Assembly: GCF_012911895.1 (NCBI RefSeq)
Contig: NZ_JAAXCV010000026.1
Coordinates: 64,501-128,500, forward strand
DNA: 64,000 nucleotides
Direction: 5' to 3'
Origin: Bacillus sp. RO3
GTDB taxonomy: Bacteria > Bacillota > Bacilli > Bacillales > Bacillaceae_B
A program made the position numbers and the translations under genes. The notes below the pieces were generated by a model. That model had not been told where the DNA came from. It did no database searches and worked only from the letters and a program-made list of their open reading frames with translations. Positions 11,101 to 20,296 of the stretch are shown here, piece by piece. The number at the start of each line of letters is the position of its first letter. Position 1 is the first letter of the stretch.

Positions 11101-12792
11101 GATATGCCTGCAGCTTTCAGGTCCAGGATTCACCAGATTCCCTTCAGCTCCGATCGTCGTACCGACAGATGTGATGATCTGCTCCCGGATCGCATCGATC
11201 GGCGGGTTTGTTACTTGAGCAAATAATTGTTTGAAGTAGTTATAAAGGAGCTGAGGTTTCTTGGATAACACAGCAAGAGGAGAATCATACCCCATGGAAC
11301 CGACAGGGTCTTTCCCGTCTGTGACCATAGGCTTAATGATCTTATTCAATTCCTCTGTTGTATAGCCGAAAGCCTGCTGTTGCAGGAGCACTTCATCCGT
11401 ATCAAGTTGAACCGCTTCCTGGGTTGTTTCAGGCAGATCCTCAAGCTCGAATTTATTATTATCCAGCCAGTGTCTGTATGGTTGCTCTGAAGCGACACGC
11501 AGCTTGATTTCCTCATCAGGGATGATCCTTCCCTTTTCCAAATCGACGAGCAGCATTTTTCCGGGCTGAAGGCGGTCTTTGTACACGATGTCATCGGCGA
11601 AGATATCAAGGGCTCCCACTTCAGAACCAAGAACGATCATCCCGCCTTTTGTCACGTAGTAACGGGCAGGTCGCAGTCCATTCCGGTCAAGACATGCACC
11701 GATTTGAGTTCCATCTGTAAACACAAGGGCTGCCGGGCCATCCCATGGCTCCATCAGGCAGCTGTGATATTCGTAGAAATCCTTTTTCTTCGGATGGATC
11801 GTATCATCATTTTCCCATGGCTCCGGTACCATCATCATAGCCGTGTGGGCAAGGGATCTTCCTGAAAGATGAAGGAATTCAAAGCAGTTATCGAACATGG
11901 AGGAATCACTGCCTGTCTCATCGATGATCGGAAGGATTTTCTCCAGATCCTCTTCTTTAAATGCACTTGAGTGACACAGTTTTTCACGTGCACGCATCCA
12001 GTTCACGTTGCCTCGTAATGTATTGAATTCTCCATTGTGTATCGTGTATCGATTTGGGTGAGACCGCTGCCAACTCGGGAAAGTGTTTGTACTGAATCTT
12101 GAATGTACAAGGGCTAAAGCTGACCGGAACTCAGGGTGGTTGAGGTCAATATAAAAGGAGTCCAACTGTTCGGGAATAAGCATTCCCTTGTAAACGATGG
12201 TCGTGGACGACAGGCTGCAAAGGTATACATCTTCCTGCCCCTCTGCAGTTGCGACTTCTTTTTCGATTCGCTTCCGTATGACATACAGCTTACGTTCGAA
12301 ATCCATCCGGGACTGTATGTCCTCCGATACTCCTATGAATACCTGGCGAATGAATGGTTTGGACTTGGAAGCGACTTTCCCTACAAATGAGTCATTGAGA
12401 GGAACAGGTCTCCATCCAAGTGTCTTCTGACCTTCTTCTTCAATGATGCGTTCAAAGATTTCTTTGCTCTTCATGCGCTTCTCATAATTTTCAGGGAGGA
12501 ACACCATTCCGATTCCATATTCACCTTTTCTCGGAAGGATGATGTCTTCTTTTTCACATTGCTTTTTGAAGAAATGATGAGGAATTTGGGTAAGGATACC
12601 TGCACCGTCACCAGTGCTTGTATCAGCAGATTGTCCTCCGCGGTGCTCTAAGTTACATAGAATGTTGATGGCATTCTGGACGATGCTGTGACTCTTCGTC
12701 CCATCGATGTTAGCGATCATTCCAATTCCACATGCTTCATGTTCTTGCGCAGGATCATACATGCCTTGCGCTACAGGAAGATTCGTTTTCAT
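8194..12792 (-). CDS. gltB: glutamate synthase (NADPH) large subunit
   Basis: Alpha subunit of GOGAT, 1532 residues, called GltA in B. subtilis. It hydrolyses glutamine at an N-terminal Ntn amidotransferase site and adds the ammonia to 2-oxoglutarate on FMN. The catalytic cysteine is C21 in [10 protein letters not shown], after a 20-residue propeptide that should be removed. Downstream are the central domain, the FMN-binding synthase domain, the 3Fe-4S cysteines C1129, C1135 and C1140 ([15 protein letters not shown]), and the C-terminal beta-helix GXGXG domain (for example [11 protein letters not shown]). It precedes gltD by 17 nt. Upstream, 12831-12847 holds the palindrome AATTAACCGGTTAATT in the promoter region, which could bind a regulator. 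No LysR-type gltC gene is beside it. Confidence 0.96.
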   Translation of the reverse strand: MKTNLPVAQGMYDPAQEHEACGIGMIANIDGTKSHSIVQNAINILCNLEHRGGQSADTSTGDGAGILTQIPHHFFKKQCEKEDIILPRKGEYGIGMVFLPENYEKRMKSKEIFERIIEEEGQKTLGWRPVPLNDSFVGKVASKSKPFIRQVFIGVSEDIQSRMDFERKLYVIRKRIEKEVATAEGQEDVYLCSLSSTTIVYKGMLIPEQLDSFYIDLNHPEFRSALALVHSRFSTNTFPSWQRSHPNRYTIHNGEFNTLRGNVNWMRAREKLCHSSAFKEEDLEKILPIIDETGSDSSMFDNCFEFLHLSGRSLAHTAMMMVPEPWENDDTIHPKKKDFYEYHSCLMEPWDGPAALVFTDGTQIGACLDRNGLRPARYYVTKGGMIVLGSEVGALDIFADDIVYKDRLQPGKMLLVDLEKGRIIPDEEIKLRVASEQPYRHWLDNNKFELEDLPETTQEAVQLDTDEVLLQQQAFGYTTEELNKIIKPMVTDGKDPVGSMGYDSPLAVLSKKPQLLYNYFKQLFAQVTNPPIDAIREQIITSVGTTIGAEGNLVNPGPESCRHIHLKTPILTGEELEKLRHQNEKGFKAVTLSILFDVTDEENQLEGALDALYEKADRAVQDGATLLILSDRGVVKDKAAIPALLAVSGLHHHLIRQGTRTTVSLLLESGEPREVHHFATLLGYGAEAINPYLVFETLRDLIEKSELKDTTYDQAVKSYIKSGTDGVIKVLSKMGISTIQSYRGAQIFEAVGIHKDVIDKYFTRTASRLGGIGMDIIEKEVLLRHRKAFNDRKDNQRTLESGDEFQYRKNGEDHAYNPSTIHTLQHACRTNDYELFKKYSTMLTDEKQNLQSLRGLLSFKETKSIPIEEVESVEAICRRFKTGAMSFGSISQEAHEALAIAMNKIGGRSNSGEGGEHPDRFTPDENGDSRRSSIKQVASGRFGVTSHYLVNADEIQIKVAQGAKPGEGGHLPGKKVYPWVAEVRGSTPGVELISPPPHHDIYSIEDLAELIYNLKNANPQARISVKLVSAVGVGTIAAGVAKGRADVVLISGYDGGTGAAPRTSLKHTGLPWEIGLAEAHQTLLLNRLRDRIVVETDGKMMTGRDVVVASLLGAEEYGFSTAPLVVLGCVMMRVCHMNTCPVGIATQDPDLRKKYTGDPEHVANFMRFVAQETRELMAELGFRTIDEMIGRTDILEANEAIDHWKGKGIDLSALLHQPDVPEKVGRYATRKQDHELEKTLDYQELIPRCRKSIETGEPVEWTTAIRNIHRVTGTMLGSEITKRYGAEGLPEDTIRLTFKGSAGQSFGAFIPKGLTLRLVGDSNDFVGKGLSGGKIIVHPDPTATFIPERNTIIGNVSFYGASGGEAYIYGVAGERFCVRNSGAQVVVESVGDHGCEYMTGGKVVVLGLTGRNFAAGMSGGVAYVLDEDDNFRSRCNQELVLVQPLFDPEEMKDVYDMIEKYVHYTNSNNGKKILANWDSYVSKFVRVIPKSYLKMRERISELENSGLEKFDAEMAAFEEGTKEEKKVLEPAN

Positions 12793-13141
12793 CCATTGTC
12801 CCCCTCTTCTAGACTTGTATAATTTTTGAATAATTAACCGGTTAATTAAATTTTCTTAATTTTCGTTAGTATATCATGAAATTTAGAAAAAACGAAAAAT
12901 TAAGTTAATGGAAAAAGAGGATGGTTTCCAAATATATATGTAATATTGAACTTGAAGCCTGATATATAAATGTTCATTTATACTTAATATTCAGAATCTT
13001 TAAAAGCCTGACACTACCATAAAGAAATCGCTTTCAAAAAACGGCTCACTGGAACATTTTTCATCACAATCCAACATGAATTTTCATGCAAAAACATTAC
13101 TAAAAAAAATTTTTTTACATCTGATTGAATCAGCGTTTTTT

Positions 13142-13296
13142 GAGAGGGACGGACCTTGGAAAACATCGATCCTAAACCCTTCTTCTCCGCAAACATGCGA
13201 TCAACCTGAAATTTCTGTTCTATTCCCTGTATAGGATTTAGGTAAACATACAGGAAGAGGGACGGACCTCCAGAAACCCCGGAGGTCCGTCCCTCT
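13142..13296. repeat. GGGACGGACCT repeat cluster, first two elements
   Basis: An isolated left arm GAGAGGGACGGACCTTGG at 13142-13159 is followed by a compact hairpin at 13255-13296, where GAGGGACGGACCTCC and GGAGGTCCGTCCCTC are only about 10 bases apart. The upstream stretch 12793-13141 is AT-rich and holds the gltB promoter region but no convincing gene. Confidence 0.85.
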
Positions 13297-13306
13297 TCTT
13301 CACACT

Positions 13307-13462
13307 TTAACTAAATTCCTTCAGTTGGTCCCAGTGATGTTGGTTATGTTGGGTCAATTTGTTGAAACTATCAGGTCCTTCCCTTTCTCGTAGGATAAGG
13401 CGATAAGTGACCTCACCCACTCCATCACCTGGATGTGATGCATCGTGATCTTTTTCTACCCT
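13307..13462 (-). pseudogene. remnant of an unrecognised gene (3' end only)
   Basis: An open frame of about 51 codons ends at TAA 13309-13307 but has no start codon with an RBS. The encoded residues (for example GEVTYRLILREREGPDSF, then QHNQHHWDQLKEF) look protein-like, and the His-rich end recalls DinB-type proteins, though I cannot confirm this. A repeat begins 10 nt after its stop, as it does after several intact genes here. It lies between two repeat copies, so a deletion may have removed the 5' part. Confidence 0.35.
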
Positions 13463-13481
13463 TTATCAAACCAACGATTTT

Positions 13482-13517
13482 GGGACGGCCTCCCCATCCC
13501 CCGGAGGTCCGTCCCTA
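13482..13517. repeat. GGGACGGACCT repeat, compact element
   Basis: Arms GGGACGGCCTCC and GGAGGTCCGTCCC with a short loop. The left arm has lost one base relative to the family (GGGACGG-CCTC). It lies 13 nt after the stop of the SRPBCC gene at 13531. Confidence 0.8.
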
Positions 13518-13530
13518 CTCTATTATTACA

Positions 13531-13995
13531 TTATTTCTTATTTGCTTCTTTTAATGCTTCGTTTTCGACTCTGTCCATGAAATCGGTGACGACTTTCTTG
13601 TTGTTTTTTTCTCCACCCAGTTTCAGTAAGACTTTCCCAAGGAAGTTCACTCCTTCGTTTTCACCGCTGTATATGAATCGGGTTTGGTGATCATCTATTT
13701 TGTGAAGGGTGAATTCTGCTTCGATTTGAAATGCCTTAGCGAGGGTAAACCCGATTTTATTATGCTTTTTCTCAGGGGTATTTTCATATTCCAGGTCCTC
13801 CACGATATACGTTTCGATCCTTTTTCCCTCTTTGTATTTTTGCTGATAGGTGGACCCCACAACGCCTTCCTTTTGTTCCAACACTTTATTCTCTACCACG
13901 TTCGGCATGATTCGTTGAATATTCTCCAGTTCAAATAAATACCAAATCGTTTCAATATTGACCGGGATAATCCGTTCTTCCCGCCATTTAATCAT
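13531..13995 (-). CDS. SRPBCC (START/Bet v1-like) family protein
   Basis: Protein of 154 residues with the SRPBCC ligand-binding fold pattern: REERIIPVNIETIWYLFELE at the start, a central strand series, and a C-terminal amphipathic helix ending FMDRVENEALKEA. Ligand and role are unknown. Its start overlaps the end of the merR-type gene by 8 nt, so it is expressed from the autoregulated MerR promoter and may bind or process the inducer. It may be a polyketide-cyclase-like protein. Confidence 0.75.
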   Translation of the reverse strand: MIKWREERIIPVNIETIWYLFELENIQRIMPNVVENKVLEQKEGVVGSTYQQKYKEGKRIETYIVEDLEYENTPEKKHNKIGFTLAKAFQIEAEFTLHKIDDHQTRFIYSGENEGVNFLGKVLLKLGGEKNNKKVVTDFMDRVENEALKEANKK

Positions 13996-14347
13996 TGTTA
14001 TCCTCTCCTATTCCCATCTCAAAGAAATCATCCATTTCTTCAATGATCGTTTGTATGCGCTCAATTTCCGCTACCAACCCCTGCCTTTTGGCAAGGATCA
14101 ACTTCTCCAGATTCTCAAAGGACTCGTCTTGAACGACTGTTAACATCTCTTGAATGGAGAAGTTAAACCTTCGTAAATAGACCAATAACCGCCCGACGAG
14201 ATAAGACCCGTTATCATAATAGCGATAGTTATTCGAAGGATCCACATAAACAGGTTCCAGTAATTTTATCTCAGCATAGTAACGCAGTGTCTCCTTACTT
14301 AATCCTGTCATCCTGGAAAATTCGCTTACCTTATACATTCTTTCCAC
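13988..14347 (-). CDS. MerR family transcriptional regulator
   Basis: 119-residue regulator. Residues 4-40 form the MerR winged helix-turn-helix (YKVSEFSRMTGLSKETLRYY, then the wing with NNYRYYD). A C-terminal coiled coil (about 75-110) would dimerise it. There is no cysteine cluster, so it is not a metal-type MerR; an organic ligand is likely. It is first in a two-gene operon with the overlapping SRPBCC gene. Its own promoter carries a 22-bp perfect palindrome at the site expected for MerR autoregulation. Confidence 0.88.
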   Translation of the reverse strand: MERMYKVSEFSRMTGLSKETLRYYAEIKLLEPVYVDPSNNYRYYDNGSYLVGRLLVYLRRFNFSIQEMLTVVQDESFENLEKLILAKRQGLVAEIERIQTIIEEMDDFFEMGIGEDNND

Positions 14348-14358
14348 CTCACACTTAA

Positions 14359-14394
14359 ATCATAAACCATGTGGTGCACCACATGGTCAACCCT
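14359..14394 (-). promoter_or_regulatory. MerR-type promoter with palindromic operator
   Basis: On the minus strand, -35 TTGACC and -10 TTATGA are separated by 19 bases, the over-long spacing that MerR activators correct by twisting DNA. The spacer is part of the perfect 22-bp palindrome at 14366-14387 (ACCATGTGGTG and its complement). This strongly suggests autoregulation of the merR-SRPBCC operon. Confidence 0.8.
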
Positions 14395-14429
14395 TTCCCA
14401 TTCACTTGTTGAACTTTCTAATGTTTCAT

Positions 14430-14460
14430 AAAAAAACACACGCGGTTTCACGTGTGCCTT
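14430..14460 (-). terminator. intrinsic terminator of SulP-Usp operon
   Basis: Stem CACACG / CGTGTG with flanking pairs around a GAAACCG loop, then TTTTTTT on the minus strand, 15 nt after the universal stress protein stop. Confidence 0.85.
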
Positions 14461-14475
14461 TCCTCTTTCCACTGC

Positions 14476-14895
14476 CTATTTCACAATCAGTACGGGACAG
14501 TTCGCACGCTTTGCCACCTTATGGCTCACGCTGCCTAATACAAATTCCTGGAGCCCGTTCAATCCCCTGCTTCCGATCACTACGAGGTCAACGTCATTTT
14601 TGTTCACATAATTTACGATTGTAGGTCCCGGCTCACCATGCAGTACATGGAGCTGATATTCCACTCCCGCTTCTTTTGCTTTATGTTCTATATCCTTCAT
14701 CCGCTCTTTACGTGCATCACCAACATCAATGGAATTCCAGTTCGACAAAACATCGGACTTGGCCCGCTCAGCGTCTATGATGTAGAGGACCTCGATAAAG
14801 GAATGTTCACAGCATGAAGCAATATGTACAGCCTTCTCCCCTGCCCGTTTAGAGTGTTCAGATCCGTCTGTCGCAAGTACAATCTTATTAAACAT
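14476..14895 (-). CDS. universal stress protein, UspA family
   Basis: Nucleotide-binding alpha/beta protein of about 139 residues. It begins MFNKIVLATDGSEHS and ends with the ATP-binding motif GSRGLNGLQEFVLGSVSHKV followed by CPVLIVK, typical of ATP-binding Usp proteins. The ATG at 14895 is chosen because GAAGGGGGAAGAG lies just upstream; the frame is open to a TTG at 14913. It is 18 nt downstream of the SulP transporter, and this SulP-Usp pairing suggests the stress protein regulates anion uptake. Confidence 0.9.
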   Translation of the reverse strand: MFNKIVLATDGSEHSKRAGEKAVHIASCCEHSFIEVLYIIDAERAKSDVLSNWNSIDVGDARKERMKDIEHKAKEAGVEYQLHVLHGEPGPTIVNYVNKNDVDLVVIGSRGLNGLQEFVLGSVSHKVAKRANCPVLIVK

Positions 14896-14913
14896 GCTCT
14901 CTTCCCCCTTCAA

Positions 14914-16368
14914 CTAGTGTGTTCCTAATTTATTCGCCAGTTTCCCCACTAATTCTGAACTGTCCTCATTTAATCCGGTTACTTCTGCGTGGATTCCGTT
15001 CTCCTTAAATTTTGATACGATTTTTTCAATGGCAGCAACGGCCGAATCATCCCAGATGTGGGAAGAATTCAAGTTGATTTCCACCTGTTCAATCTTCTCA
15101 CTATAATCGAATTTCTTCATCAATTCAGATACAGAAGCGAAGAAAATTTCTCCATCCAGCTTATACACTCTTTTCTCCCCTGCAAGGGATTTCTCTACTC
15201 GGATCCGGGATATTTTAGATACGAAAAAGAGAGCACTCAACAGGATCCCAGTAAAAACCCCAATCGCCAGATTATGTGTCAGCACAACGGTCAGTACCGT
15301 CACAATCATGACGAATGTATCACTTCTCGGCACTAAATGCAGAGTGCGGAGAGAGTTCCAATCAAATGTACTGATTGACACCATGATCATGACCCCTGCT
15401 AATACACCCATGGGAATCCTGACGACCACATCCCCCAGTATGATAATCAAAAACAGCAGAAACACCCCTGCAATGAAAGCAGACAGTCTTCCCTTCCCTC
15501 CTGACTTCACATTGATGACGGATTGTCCAATCATGGCACAGCCGGCCATCCCCCCGAAAAACCCAGTAATGACATTGGCGATGCCCTGTCCACTGCTCTC
15601 CTGGTTCTTGTTGCTGCCTGAATCCGTCATATCATCCACGATCGTAGCGGTAAGAAGAGATTCCAGGAGCCCCACTACGGCGAGAGCCAGTGAATAAGGG
15701 AAGACGATAAGGAATGTTTGAAGGGTGAACGGGACCTCCGGTAAATGGAATATAGGAAGTGTCCGTGAAATACTGCCCATGTCCCCCACCGTCCTTACGT
15801 CAAAATCCATGGAAATGGCAAGGGCGGTCAGCACGACAATAGCGATTAGAGTGGAAGGTACCGCCCTCGTGAGATAAGGAAGTAAATAAATAATGGCCAA
15901 TGCTGCACCTGCAAGCAGGTAGACCAGCCACTCTGCCCCTTCAAAATGCTGAAGCTGTGATGTAAAGATCAGGATGGCCAAGGCGTTCACAAATCCCACC
16001 ATGACCGACCTTGGAATGAACTTCATGTATCGGGAGAGTTTGAACATCCCGAACAGGATCTGGAGGATTCCTGTCAAAATCGTGGCAGCCAGTAAATATT
16101 GGATGCCGTGATCCTGCACTAAGTCTATGAATAATAAGGCCATAGCACCAGTCGCTGCGGAGATCATGCCCGGTCTCCCACCCACAAACGAAATCGTCAC
16201 CGCCATCGTAAACGAAGCATACAACCCCACCATGGGATCGACGCCTGCAATGATGGAAAACGCAATTGCCTCCGGAATGAGGGCAAGTGCCACGACCAAA
16301 CCCGAAAGGATATCCCCTTTTATATTGCCAAACCAAGAATGTCTATAGGATTGTTGCTCCACATCCAA
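14914..16368 (-). CDS. SulP family anion permease with STAS domain
   Basis: Membrane transporter of 484 residues for an inorganic anion (sulfate or bicarbonate class). The N-terminal SulP core has about 10-12 spans, beginning with [20 protein letters not shown] and the GLYASF signature. The C-terminal STAS domain (about 385-484) contains [19 protein letters not shown]. Many Bacillus SulP proteins of this length resemble the bicarbonate transporter BicA more than sulfate permeases, so bicarbonate is possible. It is first in the operon with the universal stress protein. Confidence 0.88.
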   Translation of the reverse strand: MDVEQQSYRHSWFGNIKGDILSGLVVALALIPEAIAFSIIAGVDPMVGLYASFTMAVTISFVGGRPGMISAATGAMALLFIDLVQDHGIQYLLAATILTGILQILFGMFKLSRYMKFIPRSVMVGFVNALAILIFTSQLQHFEGAEWLVYLLAGAALAIIYLLPYLTRAVPSTLIAIVVLTALAISMDFDVRTVGDMGSISRTLPIFHLPEVPFTLQTFLIVFPYSLALAVVGLLESLLTATIVDDMTDSGSNKNQESSGQGIANVITGFFGGMAGCAMIGQSVINVKSGGKGRLSAFIAGVFLLFLIIILGDVVVRIPMGVLAGVMIMVSISTFDWNSLRTLHLVPRSDTFVMIVTVLTVVLTHNLAIGVFTGILLSALFFVSKISRIRVEKSLAGEKRVYKLDGEIFFASVSELMKKFDYSEKIEQVEINLNSSHIWDDSAVAAIEKIVSKFKENGIHAEVTGLNEDSSELVGKLANKLGTH

Positions 16369-16437
16369 ATCCCCCTTTTTTGGTAGTATGAACGAATCAT
16401 ACAGGGACTATGAAAAGGAAGTGGCATTCCCAATCCT

Positions 16438-17490
16438 CTATCTTACCAGGTTTCCCTGATTCTTTTCTGTTTTCAATAACGGGATGAGCCCCTTGACTTT
16501 TTCACATGCATCCTCAATCGAATCGGCTGTTATGGTCACTTTTTGATCATCCGGATATTGTTTAGCCATGTACAAATACATGGGATCATAATAGAATTCC
16601 AGTAAAAGTTCCAGAATCCTCCCATAGTTTTTCTTTCCCATCTCATCCTCTATTTCATTGGCAATCGGGCTATGTATCCTTCGTTTAATGCATCGAAAGG
16701 CTTCTTTAAACTCCTCATGGTGTTCATGCAATCGGTACTCCTCTAAAATATGACTGATTCTTTCTTTCATAGGCATTTCAATAAAAATGTGAAAGCCCTT
16801 CTCCTTTGTTTCCACCAACTTCTCAGGGAGACGAAGCCTTCCGATCCTTTTACTTTCCGCTTCAAAAAGGAGGTAAGGAGAATCCTGCATCCTGATCAGG
16901 TCATTTACCAGGAGAGAATCAAAGGTTTTCTGATTGTTAGCCTTTAAACCGATTTCACCGAAAATGGATCCCCTATGATTGGCCAACGCTTCGATATCCA
17001 GGACCGGATAGCCTTCTTTTTGAAGTTGCTTCAGAATGGCCGTCTTGCCAATACCGGTTCCTCCGTTTAAAACAAAAGCTTGCTGAGTTAGGGTATAGGT
17101 CTCCAGCTTATTGAGTACCCAGTGGCGATACGCCCTCACACCACCCTGGATCCTCCCGGCCTTCATGCCCATTAAATCAAGGAACGTGGCAGCCGCCTTG
17201 CTGCGCATTCCCCCACGCCAGCAAAAGACCACAATTTCACCTTTTAGATTCTTGAATTCTTGCAAAAACCCAGGAAGTTTCCGGGAAAAGATTTCAAGCC
17301 CCCTCTCCGTTGCTTTCTCTTTACTCACTTGCTTATAGAGAGTCCCGACTTCTGCTCTTTCTTCATCATTGAACACAGGGATGTTCATACTCCCCGGGAT
17401 GGTCATCTCTCTATATTCAGAAGGAGATCTGACATCCACGAATATGTGGTTATTGAAATCGCATTGATCAATGGTTAGATCCTTGAACAT
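16438..17490 (-). CDS. selU: tRNA 2-selenouridine synthase (rhodanese plus P-loop)
   Basis: MnmH/SelU (YbbB), 350 residues. It converts 2-thiouridine at the wobble position of tRNAs to 2-selenouridine using selenophosphate, via a geranylated intermediate. An N-terminal rhodanese domain has the active-site Cys90 in FCWRGGMRS. A P-loop follows at 143-150 (GGTGIGKT). The start lacks an ideal RBS (GAGAGGCTATGAAATG). No selD (selenophosphate synthetase) is in the window, so whether selenation takes place depends on the rest of the genome. It is a monocistronic gene. Confidence 0.9.
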   Translation of the reverse strand: MFKDLTIDQCDFNNHIFVDVRSPSEYREMTIPGSMNIPVFNDEERAEVGTLYKQVSKEKATERGLEIFSRKLPGFLQEFKNLKGEIVVFCWRGGMRSKAAATFLDLMGMKAGRIQGGVRAYRHWVLNKLETYTLTQQAFVLNGGTGIGKTAILKQLQKEGYPVLDIEALANHRGSIFGEIGLKANNQKTFDSLLVNDLIRMQDSPYLLFEAESKRIGRLRLPEKLVETKEKGFHIFIEMPMKERISHILEEYRLHEHHEEFKEAFRCIKRRIHSPIANEIEDEMGKKNYGRILELLLEFYYDPMYLYMAKQYPDDQKVTITADSIEDACEKVKGLIPLLKTEKNQGNLVR

Positions 17491-17593
17491 TTCATAGCCT
17501 CTCCTCTTCCTTTCTTTTCTATTTTACACCAGTTCACCTTCAACATTCACAATATTCTGTATTCACCACTTATAACTGTGAATCATCCCCGAA

Positions 17594-17627
17594 CAAAAAA
17601 GAGCACCCTTGTGAAAGAGGGATGCCC
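17594..17627 (-). terminator. intrinsic terminator
   Basis: Minus-strand stem GGGCATCCCT / AGGGTGCTC around a TTTCACA-type loop, then TTTTTTG. It abuts the stop codon of the cysteine dioxygenase gene. Confidence 0.75.
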
Positions 17628-18187
17628 TATCTGATTTGGATTTCTTTTATTTTTTGTTTCATATTTTCTGGCCACCACGCACCGCATTCCTCTGATACCA
17701 GGCAGGCAGCACATTTTTCAAGGTCGTACACCATCATCCCCTCGATAGGCGGCGAATAAAGATGGAGTGTCACAAGGGCCTCTTCACTCCCTCTTCTCAT
17801 TTTATGGACACCTTTCTTTGGAGCAAAAAAGAACGAACCTTCTTTATATTCGCGAGTGAATATCTCTTGAGGAAGCTGGTTCTCTTTCACTTCAAATATG
17901 GTATTGACTGAATTTCCGTTCATTACTTGAATCCATCCCATGGAGTCACCGTGATCATGGGGGGCACATTCCATGTCGGACCAATTCATCACAAGGAGCT
18001 CAGCTGCATGATTTTGATAGAGAAGCTTTCGATAATATGGCTTTCCTTCCGGAGATTGCAAGTATGGATGTACATCATCCATATTCAGCTCGAGAGACTG
18101 CAAGACTTCTTTAAGCTCTTTCATTGTAGGGTTGGTCAATTTATCCAATTTCTCTTTTATCCGATCCCTTATGGTCACCGCGATCAC
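17627..18187 (-). CDS. cysteine dioxygenase (cupin)
   Basis: Iron-dependent cupin oxidising L-cysteine to cysteine sulfinate, 183-186 residues. The first cupin motif is visible as APHDHGDSMGWIQVMNG, with metal ligands His77 and His79 counted from 18187. The second motif region (GVHKMRRGSEEALVTLHLYS) supplies the third His. The normal Glu ligand of cupins is replaced, as in bacterial Cdo. The first codon is GTG 18187; a second GTG at 18178 is better spaced from GGGAG and is the likelier start. It lies 9 nt (18 nt from the second GTG) after the DMT transporter stop, so both form an operon. Confidence 0.88.
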   Translation of the reverse strand: MIAVTIRDRIKEKLDKLTNPTMKELKEVLQSLELNMDDVHPYLQSPEGKPYYRKLLYQNHAAELLVMNWSDMECAPHDHGDSMGWIQVMNGNSVNTIFEVKENQLPQEIFTREYKEGSFFFAPKKGVHKMRRGSEEALVTLHLYSPPIEGMMVYDLEKCAACLVSEECGAWWPENMKQKIKEIQIR

Positions 18188-18196
18188 TCCCTGGTC

Positions 18197-19120
18197 TTAT
18201 CGTTTCTTCCATAAAAAACGTTGGAGAACCCAAATCATCTGGCCATTGACAATCACTACTCCTATTATGATTATGATTCCACCCAGGATGCTTATGAAGA
18301 AAATTTTCTCGTGAAGGAGAAGAATCGCTGCAATGAGTGTGGTAACCGGCTCTAAATAGAGGAACATTGACACCTTTGACGCATCCAATACCTCCAATGC
18401 CTTAGCCCAATACCAATACGCAATTCCAGACACAAATACACCAAGGAATATGAGGTGGGCCCATTCCACATTGGATAAAAGGGAAACGCCTTCCCATCCC
18501 CGGTTCCGAATCAGAAAAGGTATCGTCAAACTGAAGCCCAGGAGACTCATATAAAAAGTAATGACAAGTGAAGGCAGCTCTATTCGAAGTTTTTTCAGCA
18601 ATACGGAGTAGATGGCCCAGTTCAATGTACTGAGAATCATCAGGATATAACCGACGTTAACGGCAAATCCAATAGACTGCCCGCTCCTCGCTGACGTCAC
18701 CATCAGTACACCTGTAATGGCTATGATCATGCCAAGAGCTTTTGGTACCGTCATTTTTTCATGCAAAAAAATCATGGAGAGAATGACGGTGAACACCGGA
18801 GAAAAAGAAATCATCCAACCTGCCGATGATGCATCAATCGTAAGGAGAGCCGTCGCCTGTATCACTTGGTGAATGAAAACGCCAAGCACCCCAAGGACAA
18901 TCAGATGAGGGATATATCCAAGGGGAATGGTGAGCCGATATCTTTTTATAAGTAAGAGAATGAGCAGAAACAAAGCTCCTATAGCAAACCGAAGAACGAG
19001 CAGGGTATAAGGGTCGAGAGTGTTTAACACTGCTTTCGTTGATACAAATGATATCCCCCAGAAGCTGATTGACATTGTGGCATATAAGGAGGCAGCCATC
19101 TTTGTTTTAACTGGAATCAT
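18197..19120 (-). CDS. EamA/DMT family transporter
   Basis: Ten-span drug/metabolite transporter of 307 residues made of two EamA repeats. The first starts at about residue 12 (LYATMSISFWGISFVSTKAVL) and the second at about 155 (GYILMILSTLNWAIYSVLLKK). The C-terminal tail is basic. It precedes the cysteine dioxygenase gene by about 10-20 nt. That context hints at export of cysteine or a related thiol metabolite, but this is only an inference. Confidence 0.88.
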   Translation of the reverse strand: MIPVKTKMAASLYATMSISFWGISFVSTKAVLNTLDPYTLLVLRFAIGALFLLILLLIKRYRLTIPLGYIPHLIVLGVLGVFIHQVIQATALLTIDASSAGWMISFSPVFTVILSMIFLHEKMTVPKALGMIIAITGVLMVTSARSGQSIGFAVNVGYILMILSTLNWAIYSVLLKKLRIELPSLVITFYMSLLGFSLTIPFLIRNRGWEGVSLLSNVEWAHLIFLGVFVSGIAYWYWAKALEVLDASKVSMFLYLEPVTTLIAAILLLHEKIFFISILGGIIIIIGVVIVNGQMIWVLQRFLWKKR

Positions 19121-19303
19121 GGGCAGAGTATCCTTTCAGAAAAAGGGTCTTTGTACCATGGTATGCTCGTCCCAGGGAAAGATGTGGGGTTTGTGATGAG
19201 TTTGGAGGGAATTGAAAATATATGTGTGGATTTGAAAAATTGTTGACGGAATTTGATACTATATCTTTGATTTTGAAAATATGTTGCGGATTTTGATACT
19301 TGC

Positions 19304-19389
19304 AAGAGGGACGGACCTCTTCCTACCCTACATTCCCTATTAAATCAACGTTTTAGTACGGATCCTGCGGGAAAGAGGTCCGTCCCTCC
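19304..19389. repeat. GGGACGGACCT repeat, full element
   Basis: Left arm AAGAGGGACGGACCTCT (19304-19320) and right arm AGAGGTCCGTCCCTC (19374-19388) around about 53 bases. The interior shares CCCTATTAAATCAACG-like sequence with the element at 36343. It begins 6 nt after the methyltransferase stop. Confidence 0.9.
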
Positions 19390-19394
19390 TCCTG

Positions 19395-20003
19395 CTAATA
19401 AATCAGCCCGTACACTAAAAACCGTTCATACTCATTTTTTTCATACTCCCCTCTCAGGTTCACTTCTTTACGCAGAATGAACAAAGGGTGATCTTCTAAA
19501 TAATGGACATAATCATCGGAGCTGTAGTACAGGACGATCTCGATATCACGTGGTGACTCTTCCACTGAAAAGAGGATGTTGTTGATGATGGTCATGAAGA
19601 TTTGAACAGAAAACGGGTTAAAAAAGTAGAACCGGTTATCCCGGGGATGAATCTTATACTCCTCTGCCAGGCAATGATGGAAGATAAGTTCATTTCTATT
19701 ATTCTTCACTTTTCTCAAGTAATTCTCTCGATTTTCCAGAGCTTCGTCGTAAAATTCCCTGTTCATTTCAATCCCAATTACCGTCGCTTGAAAGAGGTGG
19801 TGAATAAAGAAGTTCAACCTTCCTTTCCCGCAACCAAAATCCACGACCCGGTCGCTCCTCTTCAATTCATATTGCCTGAATAACTCTACCAAAGCCTTAT
19901 ATGGTGTCGGCTCATACCGGTGATAATGAAGAGAACGGTGAAAACCCATCTGCATCTTTCCTGTATGAACACCCAACAAATCATCATAATACTCTTCTTT
20001 CAC
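19395..20003 (-). CDS. class I SAM-dependent methyltransferase
   Basis: About 202 residues. Motif I is RVVDFGCGKGRLNFFIHHLF and an acidic residue ends the next strand (IGIEMN), as in Rossmann methyltransferases; NPFSVQIFMTIINNI fits motif IV. Substrate unknown. The start is placed at GTG 20003 because GGAGGTGGA lies 4 nt upstream. The frame is open to ATG 20036, but that extension reads through a half copy of the GGGACGGACCT repeat and is unlikely to be translated. Confidence 0.82.
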   Translation of the reverse strand: MKEEYYDDLLGVHTGKMQMGFHRSLHYHRYEPTPYKALVELFRQYELKRSDRVVDFGCGKGRLNFFIHHLFQATVIGIEMNREFYDEALENRENYLRKVKNNRNELIFHHCLAEEYKIHPRDNRFYFFNPFSVQIFMTIINNILFSVEESPRDIEIVLYYSSDDYVHYLEDHPLFILRKEVNLRGEYEKNEYERFLVYGLIY

Positions 20004-20012
20004 AACTCCACC

Positions 20013-20030
20013 TCCAGGGACGGACCTGAA
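20013..20030. repeat. half element of the GGGACGGACCT repeat family
   Basis: A single arm (CAGGGACGGACCTG) just upstream of the methyltransferase RBS. Unlike most copies it is at the 5' side of a gene. Confidence 0.65.
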
Positions 20031-20103
20031 AAACATTTTATGTATAATTCCCTGTCTTTTTTCATTTGTCCCCTCCTCAAAATGTCATAGTAAAGCAGAT
20101 AAA

Positions 20104-20270
20104 TTGACAAACCTATAAAATCTTATTACATTAATAGTAACAAGGGGAGTAGCGACCGGTAAACGGCTGATGAATCATCATCCCGGTATGAAAATACCTG
20201 GTTCATCAGGCTGGGCTCATTCTTCAGCACGCAAGACCTTGGTACAAATATTTGTGCCGGGGTCTTTTTT
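20104..20270 (+). ncRNA. yybP-ykoY manganese riboswitch with expression-platform terminator
   Basis: A promoter with -35 TTGACA (20104-20109) precedes the conserved riboswitch start CAAGGGGAGTAGCG at 20140-20153. Further on are a long hairpin (TGATGAATCATC region pairing with GGTTCATCAGG) and the conserved GCAAGACCTTG at 20230-20240. The 3' part forms a terminator, AGACC / GGTCT with an inner GGTACAAAT / TTTGTGCC stem, then TTTTTT. Manganese binding to this class is known to favour expression of metal-efflux and related genes. Here it controls the cation exchanger starting at 20297. Confidence 0.92.
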
Positions 20271-20296
20271 ATATGCACAGTTTTGGAGGAGATTAC

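Noticed and set aside
13014..13196. 60-codon open frame upstream of gltB
   Set aside because: It runs through a repeat arm, has no RBS and is Lys/Phe rich from AT-rich sequence.
19117..19305. 62-codon frame upstream of the DMT transporter
   Set aside because: No RBS, low-complexity AT-rich content and it overlaps the transporter start.
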